This document shows, piece after piece, positions 1 to 9,796 of a stretch of 64,000 nt of DNA. The translations under genes and the position numbers were made by a program. Under the pieces are notes generated by a model, which did no database searches, was not told where the DNA came from, and was given only the letters and a program-made list of their open reading frames with translations. Each line of letters starts with the position of its first letter. The first letter of the stretch is position 1. This stretch comes from Rhodococcus erythropolis NBRC 15567 (lineage in GTDB: Bacteria; Actinomycetota; Actinomycetes; Mycobacteriales; Mycobacteriaceae), in the NCBI RefSeq assembly GCF_001552595.1, contig NZ_BCRM01000013.1, forward strand, positions 1-64,000, written 5' to 3'.

Positions 1-123
1 CTAGAGCCCGGCAGCATTCGCTACTGCATACAGGGCAGAGGCCCTGCTATCGAAATTGGGACCTGCAATGTAAGCGGGCGAGCCTGGACCGAATGAGGTG
101 ACTGTCCTGATATCCGAGGCCAT
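1..123 (-). other. short ORF, possible frameshifted tail of the secreted peptide ORF at 134-277
   Basis: An ATG-initiated 40-codon ORF (ATG at 123-121, TAG at 3-1) encodes a Gly/Ala/Ser-rich peptide that ends ALYAVANAAGL. It lies just downstream of the signal-peptide ORF at 134-277, in the other reading frame. Read backwards, its frame stays open into the 3' end of that ORF and gives WWTKTPRMASD. A single-base change near 140-156 would join the two into one secreted protein of roughly 88 residues. I do not recognise the product. It may also be chance. Confidence 0.25.
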
Positions 124-133
124 TCGAGGAGTT

Positions 134-277
134 TTAGTCCACCAACCAAGGTCCACCAAAATTGCCTCCGCCTAAGTTACCCGGTTTGGGAGTTGCGTGA
201 GAAGCCGTAGCTCCGAACGTCATAACCAGGGAAGACGCTGCAATGCTTGTGAGTAATAAGGTTTCGACTCTGGACAC
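134..277 (-). CDS. small putative secreted peptide (47 aa)
   Basis: A GTG start at 277 is preceded by a GAAGG ribosome-binding site 8 nt upstream and opens a 47-codon ORF. Residues 1 to about 29 look like a Sec signal peptide (MSRVETLLLTSIAASSLVM, then TFGATASHA as a cleavage region). The short mature part is Gly/Pro-rich (NLGGGNFGGPW). Three TTA codons, rare in high-G+C actinobacteria, suggest atypical or foreign origin. The reading may be a frameshifted N-terminal half of a longer protein (see 1-123). The product is unknown. The call rests only on the signal-peptide pattern and the RBS. Confidence 0.35.
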   Translation of the reverse strand: MSRVETLLLTSIAASSLVMTFGATASHATPKPGNLGGGNFGGPWLVD

Positions 278-1043
278 CTACGGCCTTCTATCGAATTGGG
301 GCCAACCTGCCGGTTTTTTAAGATCTTCGGGAAGGTAGCGCGACGCTAATGTGACAGTCCTCCAAACTGGGGTATTTCTTCGAGATTTATCCGGCTCTTC
401 CGGATCCGGAGTGTATGAGTCGATCCACGGATGATCCGAGCAGGAACAAGATGTAGGTTGGTGAGGGTTTTTAATGTGCAGACCGATGGTCGTGCATTGG
501 GACTTACGGTTAGGGCTGTCCGGTACTGAGGAAGGATACGTACTTGTTGCTTTTCGAAGGTGATTTTTGACGGACTTGGGTATTTTCACAGTTGTGATTG
601 TGAGAAGACCTGCATTCTTGCGTGAGTTGTGGTCCCCGGTGTCCGGGTGCGCTACGGCAGATCGGTTTTAAAAACTGATAAGCGCGCGGTGCCCGAGCAG
701 AGACAGTTTCCAACCCCATCGGTTGGTAGTCGCGCTCGAATCACTGATGGACGGCAAACGAACCGAGGTACCGGCGACCATCGGCTTCGAGGCCGACAGC
801 ACTCTCCTGACAGTGCGCGCAATGGACACCGATTTAGGCCGGGGCACGACCAGTCGGACGGCATCGATGAACTGCAGAATTCCGAGATCCGGTCCTCTAG
901 CACCCCCATTTGCGTTGGATACACGTTCACTGATCACTGAATGGAGGAGGTTGTGTACCTGCCGTGTACCTGTCACAGGATTTGGGACCCAAACAAGCGA
1001 AGTTCGTCTGCCCCAAAAAGGACTCTGAACTGCGGAGAATCTG
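278..1043. other. intergenic stretch without a supportable gene
   Basis: About 770 bases lie between the small secreted ORF and tRNA-Gly. Open frames exist on both strands, but none shows recognisable domains, a good start signal with consistent codon use, or a family resemblance. Base composition is lower in G+C than the flanking genes up to about 620. A plus-strand frame near 723-900 reads somewhat protein-like (ALESLMDGKRTEVPATIGFE) but lacks a convincing start and could be a decayed fragment. Confidence 0.4.
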
Positions 1044-1117
1044 TGGAGCCGATGACGGGAATCGAACCCGCGTATTCAGCTTGGGAAGCTGATGTTCTAC
1101 CATTGAACTACATCGGC
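1044..1117 (-). tRNA. tRNA-Gly(CCC)
   Basis: The reverse complement begins GCCGATGTAGTTCAATGG and ends with the T-arm GGTTCGATTCC, acceptor ATCGGC, discriminator T and an encoded CCA. The anticodon arm TCAGC-TTCCCAA-GCTGA gives anticodon CCC, hence glycine for GGG codons. Acceptor, D, anticodon and T stems all pair, and the length is 74 nt with CCA. It is divergent from dcd; I recall the same tRNA-Gly/dcd neighbourhood in other mycolic-acid actinobacteria. Confidence 0.95.
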
Positions 1118-1423
1118 GTCGCAGCCGACCGGACGTGTTTTCACCGCCGATCAACGTGCTTTCCGAACATTATCAGACGAGCATTCGAGCAGACGTATCA
1201 CTGGCCGTCGTTGAAGAGAAGGCGCGTGTCGAAGTCGGCAAAATTGGCGGATGTTTCGTCTAAAAATTTTGCGCGGGAACGCCTTTCGGGGTGGAGAACT
1301 CAAGACAGGTGGGGCTGGGCTCTGCCGTGGGAGTCCAGAACCCGCGCATCGTGTTCGGTAACCACAGTGTGATCGCACCCATCGATGGGTCGGCACTGCC
1401 CGCAGAACCGGTAACCTCTACCT
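1118..1423. promoter_or_regulatory. intergenic region between tRNA-Gly and dcd
   Basis: This 306-base divergent spacer must hold the promoters of the minus-strand tRNA and of dcd. I could not fix -35/-10 boxes with confidence. No credible ORF, repeat or hairpin was seen. Confidence 0.4.
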
Positions 1424-1993
1424 GTGCTGCTCTCCGATCGTGACATCCGTGCCGAAATCTCCGTTGGACGTCTGGGTATCGACCCTTTCGACGATTCCAT
1501 GGTGCAACCGTCGAGCGTCGACGTGCGCCTGGATGGTCTGTTTCGGGTGTTCAACAACACGCGGTACACGCACATCGACCCGGCACTGCGCCAGGACGAG
1601 CTGACCAGCCTGGTTGAACCGGCAGAGGGCGAGCCGTTTGTGCTTCATCCCGGCGAGTTCGTTCTCGGTTCGACTCTCGAAGTGTGCTCACTGCCGAACG
1701 ACCTGGCCGGCCGCCTCGAAGGTAAGTCGAGCCTCGGGCGCCTGGGCCTTTTGACGCACTCCACTGCCGGCTTCATCGACCCGGGTTTCAGCGGCCACAT
1801 CACACTGGAGCTGTCCAACGTCGCAAACCTGCCGATCACGCTGTGGCCGGGAATGAAGATCGGGCAGCTCTGCCTGCTCAAGCTGTCGAGCGCTGCAGAG
1901 TTCCCCTACGGAAGCTCCGAGGCCGGATCCAAGTACCAGGGCCAGCGCGGCCCGACTCCGTCGAAGGCGTACCTGAACTTCAACCGCAGCTGA
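1424..1993 (+). CDS. dcd: dCTP deaminase
   Basis: A 189-aa cytosolic enzyme of the dUTPase fold that deaminates dCTP to dUTP for thymidylate synthesis. In mycobacteria the orthologue is bifunctional and also releases pyrophosphate to give dUMP. The family signature is clear: [10 protein letters not shown] followed by [21 protein letters not shown], which holds the nucleotide-binding Ser/Arg and the catalytic Glu region, and a C-terminal tail ([11 protein letters not shown]) that closes over the triphosphate. The start is GTG at 1424, which gives the canonical MLLSDRDI N-terminus; no strong Shine-Dalgarno is visible. Length equals the family norm. The bifunctional activity is inferred from relatives. 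Confidence 0.96.
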   Translation: MLLSDRDIRAEISVGRLGIDPFDDSMVQPSSVDVRLDGLFRVFNNTRYTHIDPALRQDELTSLVEPAEGEPFVLHPGEFVLGSTLEVCSLPNDLAGRLEGKSSLGRLGLLTHSTAGFIDPGFSGHITLELSNVANLPITLWPGMKIGQLCLLKLSSAAEFPYGSSEAGSKYQGQRGPTPSKAYLNFNRS

Positions 1994-2018
1994 ACGAACC
2001 AACTTCGGGGGGAGTGGC

Positions 2019-2303
2019 ATGATCGGATTTTTCTACGGTCTGGTGTTCATGAACTTGTTGTTCGTGACCAGCACCGTGTGCTTGATGAAGCCGTCGAAGG
2101 CCAGTGTTGTTGCGACCGTCTGCGCAGGAGTGGCGTGGCTCTTCTTCAACGGCCCGCTGGAAGGTCAGGTCTTGTGGTCGTTGAATCGAGAACACGGTCT
2201 GACGGTCTCGGATCTGATGTCGCTTGTTGCCTTCGGCATCGCCGCTCGTGGTTGGAATCAGGTCCGTAAGGTCCGCGAAACCGTCGACGCCGATCGTTAC
2301 TGA
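2019..2303 (+). CDS. small membrane protein (94 aa), unknown function
   Basis: ATG at 2019 follows a GGGGGGAG ribosome-binding site at 2006-2013, 26 nt after dcd, so co-transcription with dcd is likely. The product has three hydrophobic segments (residues about 3-22, 28-46 and 60-76) and a basic/acidic C-terminal tail. It has no recognised motif. It could be an inner-membrane accessory protein; function unknown. Confidence 0.7.
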   Translation: MIGFFYGLVFMNLLFVTSTVCLMKPSKASVVATVCAGVAWLFFNGPLEGQVLWSLNREHGLTVSDLMSLVAFGIAARGWNQVRKVRETVDADRY

Positions 2304-2394
2304 CCTGCGAGCTCACCTCAATTGAACGCCACGATTCGGACAGAAGTTTCGACCTGGAGCACAATGGTCGGCGAATCGGGCACAATTACTGAGT

Positions 2395-2601
2395 ATGTGG
2401 TGGATTGTCGGAGGCGTACTACTCGTATGGGTCGTGTGTTCCATTCCGATTGCCATCCTGGTCGGACGCGGTATCGCGCGCCGGGACCGCACAGAATTCG
2501 ACGGCCGAAATCAACAGTGGGCCGACGAGGTTGTCAGGTCGATAGAGAAGCAATCGGATCAGGACAATGCCGATCGGCGTAAGCCACCACTGATCAGCTG
2601 A
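2395..2601 (+). CDS. small single-pass membrane protein (68 aa)
   Basis: The ORF has one strong N-terminal transmembrane helix (residues 2-25: WWIVGGVLLVWVVCSIPIAI) followed by an RRD-containing charged cytoplasmic tail. There is no family match from memory and only a weak RBS. It sits between the 94-aa membrane protein and the SGNH hydrolase, all on the plus strand. I call it coding because of high third-position G+C and the coherent N-in topology, but it is the least certain gene of this group. Confidence 0.5.
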   Translation: MWWIVGGVLLVWVVCSIPIAILVGRGIARRDRTEFDGRNQQWADEVVRSIEKQSDQDNADRRKPPLIS

Positions 2602-2631
2602 CCAGCTGAACTTTTCCGGAGGTGAGTGGGC

Positions 2632-4155
2632 GTGGAACTTCCATCCGATACTCCCGACGACGTCGTGGCCGCAGCCGCCGGAGGACCCAGGATTCCGCAG
2701 TTCGATCCCACAGTCGGGATTCCGGTAGTTCCGCCTGCGGGAGATGCTCCACACCGGTTGGTGGTCATCGGCGACTCGCTGTCGCAGGGATTTCAGAGCG
2801 GGGCGGTCTTCAATACCGATCTGTCGTATCCGTCGATCATTGCTCACCAGTTGGGCTGGCTCGAGCGGTTCCGCTTTCCCCGATACGGCGGTCCGGGCGG
2901 GCTCCCACTCAACATCGAACTGCTGCTCCGCACCCTCGACGAGCGCTTCGGCCCACGGCTCGACCTCTGGGAGGTTCCGCTCGCACTCTTTGCTGCACGC
3001 GGGTTCATGGATCAGGTGGAGGACTACTGGGAGCGTGGGCCGGGCAGCGTGGCGCCGACGTTCTCGGCGATCAATCACAACCTTTCGGTCTACGGGTGGG
3101 ATCTTCGTGACGCTCTGACCAAGACCGCGCATGGGTGTGAGGCAGCCCTGCACGAACCGCACGACGACCTGATCAGCCAGATCGTCGAGAACAACGGCGA
3201 ACGCGCCGCACTGAGAGTTCTGCCGCGAGGCTCCGAGGCAGAGAAGCGCATGACGGCGTTCGACGCGGCAGCGGAACTGGGCAAGGAAGGCATCGAAACT
3301 CTGATCGTCTTTCTCGGGGCCAACAATGCGCTCCGCACCGTCACCGAACTCCGAGTCGAGTGGAGCGGCAACAACTTCCGTGACCCGGACGGCAAGCGCG
3401 AATACACGGTGTGGCAGCCCGAGCACTTCGCGTCGGAGTACGCCGAGGTGCTGGCCGCGATCCGCAAGATCAACGCCCAGCACGTCATCCTCTGCACCGT
3501 CCCACACGTGACCATCGCACCGATCGCCCACGGGCTCGGCGGCAAGATCGAAATCGGATCCCGCTATTTCCCGTACTACGCGCGACCGTGGGTGCGCGAC
3601 ACAGACTTCGACCCACAGCGCGATCAACACATCACCGGCGCGCAGGCGTGGGCCGTCGATACCGCAATCGATGTGTACAACGACGGAATCGAGCAAGCCG
3701 TCGCGAATGCCCGTCGGGTGGGGAAGGACTGGTACCTCTGCGATATTGCCGGGTTGCTCGAGCGCGTGGCCTCACGGCGCTACGTCACCGACGTCAATGC
3801 GCGGCCATCATGGTGGACGCCGTACCCCCTCCCCAAAGCACTGACCGACTTGCAACCCGTGCCGGACTCGCTGTTCCTCTCCGCCGACGGTCGCGGCGGC
3901 CGCGCGTCGGGCGGCCTCTTCTCGCTCGACGGCGTTCATCCCACGACAGTCGCGTACGGGGTGATGGCGCAAGAACTGGCGAACATCATGGTCACGGCCG
4001 GGGTCCAGTTCGACCGCGCTCAGGTCGATTTCGACCGACTCGTCCGACTCGACACCTTGGTGCGCACTCCGCCGCAGAATCTCGATTCCACGCTCGGCGT
4101 CATCGGCTGGGCCGACGAGCACCTCGGCTTTGCCAAACGCGTGTTCGGTCTCTGA
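2632..4155 (+). CDS. SGNH/GDSL-type hydrolase (507 aa)
   Basis: A predicted serine esterase or lipase-like hydrolase of the SGNH superfamily. Block I is IGDSLSQG with nucleophile Ser49, block III is LGANNA, and block V is DGVHPT with catalytic Asp433 and His436. At 507 residues it is much longer than a minimal SGNH domain (about 200), with insertions between blocks. No signal peptide or membrane segment is seen, so it is probably cytosolic. The start is set at GTG 2632, 9 nt after GGAGG at 2618-2622; GTG 2626 lies too close (3 nt). It ends 3 bp from the stop of the convergent iclR gene with no terminator between. Substrate unknown. Confidence 0.85.
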   Translation: MELPSDTPDDVVAAAAGGPRIPQFDPTVGIPVVPPAGDAPHRLVVIGDSLSQGFQSGAVFNTDLSYPSIIAHQLGWLERFRFPRYGGPGGLPLNIELLLRTLDERFGPRLDLWEVPLALFAARGFMDQVEDYWERGPGSVAPTFSAINHNLSVYGWDLRDALTKTAHGCEAALHEPHDDLISQIVENNGERAALRVLPRGSEAEKRMTAFDAAAELGKEGIETLIVFLGANNALRTVTELRVEWSGNNFRDPDGKREYTVWQPEHFASEYAEVLAAIRKINAQHVILCTVPHVTIAPIAHGLGGKIEIGSRYFPYYARPWVRDTDFDPQRDQHITGAQAWAVDTAIDVYNDGIEQAVANARRVGKDWYLCDIAGLLERVASRRYVTDVNARPSWWTPYPLPKALTDLQPVPDSLFLSADGRGGRASGGLFSLDGVHPTTVAYGVMAQELANIMVTAGVQFDRAQVDFDRLVRLDTLVRTPPQNLDSTLGVIGWADEHLGFAKRVFGL

Positions 4156-4158
4156 TTT

Positions 4159-4911
4159 TCAGCTTGCCTTCGACATCGTCGGTGCGACGATGCGTTCCGC
4201 GTACTCCCGCAACAGTGCCACCAGGTCTACGTCGTCGACGGAAAGTCTGCCGGTCGGACCTATCGCAGCCAAGGCACCGACGACACACCTTTCCGCGTCG
4301 TGGATCGGGACGGCGACGGCGGAGCGTCCGACACGGATCTCGTCGACCTCACGGGCGGGCTCGCCGCGCCGGATCCGAGAGAGTTCGAGTTCCAACTGGT
4401 CGCCGTCGGTGATGGTGTGTGCGGTGACCTTTCGCAATGGGGCCTCGGCCAATTCGGGTCGGCTGGCGAGGAGCAGCTTCCCGATAGCCGACGCGTGAAC
4501 GGCTGTGACCAGCGTCCGTTCGCCGCTGAGCTCGTGGTCTGGATCGCGATCGACCAGTCGAATTCTGTTCTCTGCAAACGACGCGAGGTAGACGCCGAAC
4601 CGTAGCTGTTCGCGGAGTTCTTCGAGGAGCACCGAATTGTCGACGGGGGTGGGTTCGGCGGCAGCCCCGGCCAATTCACGGGTGCGTCGGCCCAGCGCGA
4701 AGCCGGAGAGGTCGGCGATCCGAACCAGGTAACCGTCGGCGACAAGGATGTTGAGCAACCGATACGCAGTGGCAGGTGGGATGTCGGCAAGGGCGGCAAT
4801 GTCCTTGGCGGTGGCTCCCGATCCGAGCCTGGCCGCCGACTCTAGGAGGGCAAGGGCGCGCTGAACCGCTCGGGGTTCGTGCCCACCGAGGTCGCGTGGT
4901 CGGCCCACCAT
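4159..4911 (-). CDS. IclR-family transcriptional regulator
   Basis: A 250-aa regulator with an N-terminal winged helix-turn-helix (residues about 13-75: VQRALALLESAARLG, TAKDIAALADIPPATAYRLLNILVADGYL) and a C-terminal IclR effector domain that includes HASAIGKLLLAS and VDEIRVGRSAVAVPIHD. Its ATG at 4911 shares a base with the TGA of the upstream permease (TGATG), so the two are translationally coupled. IclR proteins bind small-molecule effectors and usually control an adjacent catabolic operon. Here the likely targets are the permease and the divergent L-amino acid oxidase operon; that link is inference from position. Confidence 0.9.
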   Translation of the reverse strand: MVGRPRDLGGHEPRAVQRALALLESAARLGSGATAKDIAALADIPPATAYRLLNILVADGYLVRIADLSGFALGRRTRELAGAAAEPTPVDNSVLLEELREQLRFGVYLASFAENRIRLVDRDPDHELSGERTLVTAVHASAIGKLLLASRPELAEAPLRKVTAHTITDGDQLELELSRIRRGEPAREVDEIRVGRSAVAVPIHDAERCVVGALAAIGPTGRLSVDDVDLVALLREYAERIVAPTMSKAS

Positions 4912-6341
4912 CAGCGGGCGCCGGCAGTCGGCTCGCCCACCAGCACGATGTTTCCGGCTGCGTCGGTGGCGAACACCCCAGCTCCTGGTAGTACGTCCTC
5001 GGTTTCGGGACTGTCGAACGCGCCGACGTGCAGCAGGCTCTTGGGGCTTCGGCGTCGCAGGTAGAACTGCCAGAGCGTGCCCGAGGTCAGGATCACGAGC
5101 ACAGCGATCGGTGCAACGTACGCATGGTCGATCGTGTTGGCGTAAACGAGGTAACCGAGAACTATCGCACCGGCACCACTTCCACACGACGCGGCTGCGA
5201 GAACGCCGGGAGTGTGCTCTCCGATACGCGTCAGGAATACAACCGATGCGATCGCCACCAGTGCATAGGCAACGATGACGGCACCGCGAACCGTCAGTCG
5301 AACGTCGTCGAAAATCTCTCCGCGTCCAAGGATGGCAAAGGCTCCGCCGCCCACCAGAACTGTGCAGACGACGACGGTCAGCGCGAAGTAGGGCGTGCGA
5401 AATGCGCTGTGAACCGAGGCGAACCGGCGGGGGAGTAGGCGTTCGACGCCGAACGAGTAGACCAGTCGCGACGCAGCATTGGACGACGCCATCGACGACG
5501 CCAGCCACGAGCACCCCAGACCGACGTTGAGCGCGATGACGACACCTGGACTCACACCCGTCGCGGTTCCGTGGAGATAGGCGTTGACGAGGGTGTCGCT
5601 ACGTCCCGACCAAGCGGCCCAGCCCGCAAAGATGAAGAGCGATCCACAGATGATCGGGGTGAGAAGGACTGTGCGGGTGACGGTTACCAGCGGTCGACGA
5701 GATTCGGGGCCGAAGAAGGCCGCGCTCTCGAATCCGGCGAGAGCGAACACGGCAGCCAGGGCGGTGAGTAACAGCCCGTGGCCGGAGGTAGGCGGAACGA
5801 TCTGTGCTTGTTGACTTCCGGAACCGCCCAGAATCATGAGCCCGACGATGAACAGAAGTGAACAGCTTTCGACGACGAGGATCGCGAGAGCAGCAAATCT
5901 GACACTTCGAACGAGGGCACCGAGAATCAGCAGGGCTATCCCAAGGTAGAGCGCGATGACGTGAAAAGTCTTGTCCACGTGCACACCCGCGAAGCCGAGT
6001 AATGCGATTGCGGCCTGTCCTCCGTGATAGAGCGTCATCACCGCGCTGCCGACGTACTTGACCAGCATGGCGATGCCGGTGGTCAATGCTGCCCGGGTGC
6101 CCAGGCCACGAAAGACGAAGCTGTGCAGCCCGCCCGATGCTGCCATTCGGCGCGTGAACTGCGAAACGCAGAAAGCGATGAGCGTCACCAGCACGGTGGC
6201 CGCGATGATGGTGATCATCCCGCTCAACAATCGGCCGTGTGTCAGCATGGTGACGGGCAGAACGACCATCGACACAGCAGGGGCGGTGGTTGCCACCGAC
6301 TGGGCCAGCACTTCGGCGCCCGAGAGTTGCCGACGGCCCAA
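4911..6341 (-). CDS. APC-family amino acid permease
   Basis: A polytopic inner-membrane transporter (476 aa from TTG 6341) with about 12 hydrophobic segments and the APC opening LGRRQLSGAEVLAQSVATTAPAVS, followed by GLGTRAALTTG and FALAGFESAAFFGPE. It probably imports amino acids or amines by proton symport. The N-terminus is uncertain: the track to the canonical APC leader (PPLRALGRRQL) is open but has no ATG/GTG. An ATG ORF with better codon use (MSALTEAIARSFTTREKQPPG, from 6423) lies one frame off and meets it at a run of six Cs, so a frameshift or sequence error is possible. It is coupled to iclR and divergent from the oxidase. Confidence 0.88.
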   Translation of the reverse strand: MGRRQLSGAEVLAQSVATTAPAVSMVVLPVTMLTHGRLLSGMITIIAATVLVTLIAFCVSQFTRRMAASGGLHSFVFRGLGTRAALTTGIAMLVKYVGSAVMTLYHGGQAAIALLGFAGVHVDKTFHVIALYLGIALLILGALVRSVRFAALAILVVESCSLLFIVGLMILGGSGSQQAQIVPPTSGHGLLLTALAAVFALAGFESAAFFGPESRRPLVTVTRTVLLTPIICGSLFIFAGWAAWSGRSDTLVNAYLHGTATGVSPGVVIALNVGLGCSWLASSMASSNAASRLVYSFGVERLLPRRFASVHSAFRTPYFALTVVVCTVLVGGGAFAILGRGEIFDDVRLTVRGAVIVAYALVAIASVVFLTRIGEHTPGVLAAASCGSGAGAIVLGYLVYANTIDHAYVAPIAVLVILTSGTLWQFYLRRRSPKSLLHVGAFDSPETEDVLPGAGVFATDAAGNIVLVGEPTAGAR

Positions 6342-6423
6342 CGCGCGCAGCGGTGGTCGCGCCGGGGGGCTGCTTCTCGCGCGTGGTGAAGGACCGCGCG
6401 ATAGCTTCGGTGAGAGCGGACAT

Positions 6424-8242
<1,819 letters not shown>

Positions 8243-8281
8243 CGTGCTTCGTTTTCCATCACTTTCTCTGGAGGTCACATC

Positions 8282-8953
8282 ATGAAATCTCGCAGCACCA
8301 AGGTCCTTGCAGCGGCATTCGCCGCCACCGCGCTACTGGGCTTCGCCACGGCCTGCTCGTCCGATGAGGCGGACGCCGAAACCACGTCGAGTTCGTTCGT
8401 CTCCAAATCGATTCTCGAAGCGGGGCAGGCAAACCCGATGATCGCTCAGGGTGTCGCGATCGGCGGCGACACCGCGATCTACAAGACCAGCGGCATCGGC
8501 CCGTCGGCAGGAAACAAGGCGGCGCCGGAAGGTTCGCCGGAGTCGTACATCGACGGCCAGTTCTCCGGCGGAGTTCTGCCTGCCGGGGTCACCGTCACCG
8601 AGGCGCAGGGCATCAACGTACTCAAGAAGATCCGCGACAACCTCGAAGCCCAGGGATTGAGTCTCGAAGACGTCGTGACGATGCGCGTCTTCCTGGACAA
8701 CGCGCCGGGGTCGGACAAGGCCGACTACACAGGATGGAATCGCGCGTACCGCCAGTTCTTCGCCAATACCAATCTCGACACCGGTGATACGGAGCTGGTG
8801 CCGATGGGCACTGCCGAGCCGATCGCTCCGATCGAGCGCAACAGCGCTCGGCCCACCCGCTTCGCCCTCGAGGTTGCCGGACTGCCCGTTGCCGGTTGGC
8901 TCGTCGAGGTAGAGGTCGACGCGGTGTACCCCGATGGCAAGGAACCCGCCTGA
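8282..8953 (+). CDS. RidA/YjgF-family lipoprotein
   Basis: RidA proteins hydrolyse reactive imine/enamine intermediates to ketones plus ammonia and are normally cytosolic. This 223-aa copy carries a lipoprotein signal peptide ([19 protein letters not shown], then GFATAC with Cys25 as the lipidation site), so it should sit outside the membrane. The Rid core spans residues about 45-220. Its C-terminal signature ([13 protein letters not shown] then [10 protein letters not shown]) includes Arg193, aligning with the carboxylate-binding Arg105 of E. coli RidA, and Glu209/Glu211 in the catalytic Glu120 area. The RBS is GGAGG at 8270-8274. It lies 39 nt after the oxidase, whose imino-acid product is its likely substrate (inference). 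Confidence 0.88.
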   Translation: MKSRSTKVLAAAFAATALLGFATACSSDEADAETTSSSFVSKSILEAGQANPMIAQGVAIGGDTAIYKTSGIGPSAGNKAAPEGSPESYIDGQFSGGVLPAGVTVTEAQGINVLKKIRDNLEAQGLSLEDVVTMRVFLDNAPGSDKADYTGWNRAYRQFFANTNLDTGDTELVPMGTAEPIAPIERNSARPTRFALEVAGLPVAGWLVEVEVDAVYPDGKEPA

Positions 8954-9129
8954 TGGGCGCGCTCAGCCCGACCCACTGGGCAATCGTTGCAGTAGTGCTC
9001 GTGGTGCTGTTCGGTTCGAAGAAGCTGCCCGACGCGGCCCGCGGCCTTGGCAGGTCGATGCGGATCCTCAAGACCGAAGTCGGTGAACTGCACTCGGATA
9101 CGGACCTCGCGTTGGAGAAGCGAGACTGA
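8953..9129 (+). CDS. tatA: TatA-type twin-arginine translocase subunit (58 aa)
   Basis: A short N-terminal transmembrane helix ([15 protein letters not shown]), then the conserved hinge [24 protein letters not shown] and a brief acidic tail. This is the full TatA/E signature at a minimal length (58 aa; housekeeping TatA is usually 80-100). The ATG shares its A with the TGA of the RidA gene (TGATG), which shows tight coupling. A longer upstream frame from 8896 would add a non-homologous Arg-rich extension and is rejected. Its place behind a Tat substrate suggests a private export subunit; it is probably an extra paralogue beside a tatA/tatC locus elsewhere. Confidence 0.93.
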   Translation: MGALSPTHWAIVAVVLVVLFGSKKLPDAARGLGRSMRILKTEVGELHSDTDLALEKRD

Positions 9130-9131
9130 CC

Positions 9132-9177
9132 CCTGTGCGCGGTTGAGGAGTCCCCACACTCCTCAACCGCGCACAGG
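9132..9177. terminator. strong bidirectional intrinsic terminator
   Basis: A perfect 19-bp inverted repeat (arms 9132-9150 and 9159-9177, CCTGTGCGCGGTTGAGGAG and its complement) has an 8-nt loop. It starts 3 nt after the tatA stop and ends 5 nt before the stop of the convergent methyltransferase gene, so it can end both operons. Confidence 0.92.
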
Positions 9178-9181
9178 TCTT

Positions 9182-9796
9182 CTAGATCAGACCTTCGGAA
9201 CGCGCTACCGATGGTGGTGACGGCGGACCCTTCACGAAGACATCGATCAGCACGTCCTCGTCCTGGTACGACGCGAACTGCGCCAACCCCGGTGTCTGGC
9301 GCACAGCCGAATGAACGGCGTCACCGTTCTGCGGATACTCCGGTACGACGTGACGCCAATGGGCGCACAGCAGCGTTCCACCAGGCTCGAGATGCTCGAC
9401 GACGTGCAGCATTGCCTCGATCAGCTTTTCGAAGGTCAGGTAGTAGCCGACCTCGCTGATGACGACGAGGTCGAAAGTCTCGTCGGGCCAGTCGTCACCC
9501 AACGCCCACAGACGAAATTCGGCATCACGTCCGGTAAGCCGCGCACGGGCGCTCTCGAGTGCGGCCGGGACGATGTCGGTGGCGAGAACGCTGTCGCAGC
9601 GCTCTGCCAACTTCTCGGTGAGAACCCCGATCGAGCATCCTGGTTCGAATGCGCGACGGTATCGAGGTTTGGGGAGCATCGCGGCGCTGAGCGCGTACTT
9701 TCGCTGCTCGTACCACCGGGATTCGAAGTCCCACGGATCGGATTGCGCCGCATACATCTTGGCGAAGTAGTCCGCGGGAAGCTCACGATCGGTCAT
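9182..9796 (-). CDS. NodS-like SAM-dependent methyltransferase (204 aa)
   Basis: A class I methyltransferase with the N-terminal signature of the NodS family (YFAKMYAAQSDPWDFESRWYEQRKY, residues 10-34). Then follow the SAM-binding motif I FEPGCSIGVLTEKLA, the acidic ATDIV, and WALGDDWPDETFDLVVISEVGYYL. NodS N-methylates the de-N-acetylated glucosamine of rhizobial Nod factors; here the substrate is unknown. It is the last gene of a four-gene operon and overlaps the PIG-L deacetylase by 4 nt (9793-9796). In some relatives deacetylase and methyltransferase are fused, which supports sequential action on one substrate. Confidence 0.85.
   Translation of the reverse strand: MTDRELPADYFAKMYAAQSDPWDFESRWYEQRKYALSAAMLPKPRYRRAFEPGCSIGVLTEKLAERCDSVLATDIVPAALESARARLTGRDAEFRLWALGDDWPDETFDLVVISEVGYYLTFEKLIEAMLHVVEHLEPGGTLLCAHWRHVVPEYPQNGDAVHSAVRQTPGLAQFASYQDEDVLIDVFVKGPPSPPSVARSEGLI

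Noticed and set aside
2419-3696. 425-codon minus-strand frame
   Set aside because: It is antisense to the SGNH hydrolase, lacks domains, and mirrors the codon bias of the true gene.
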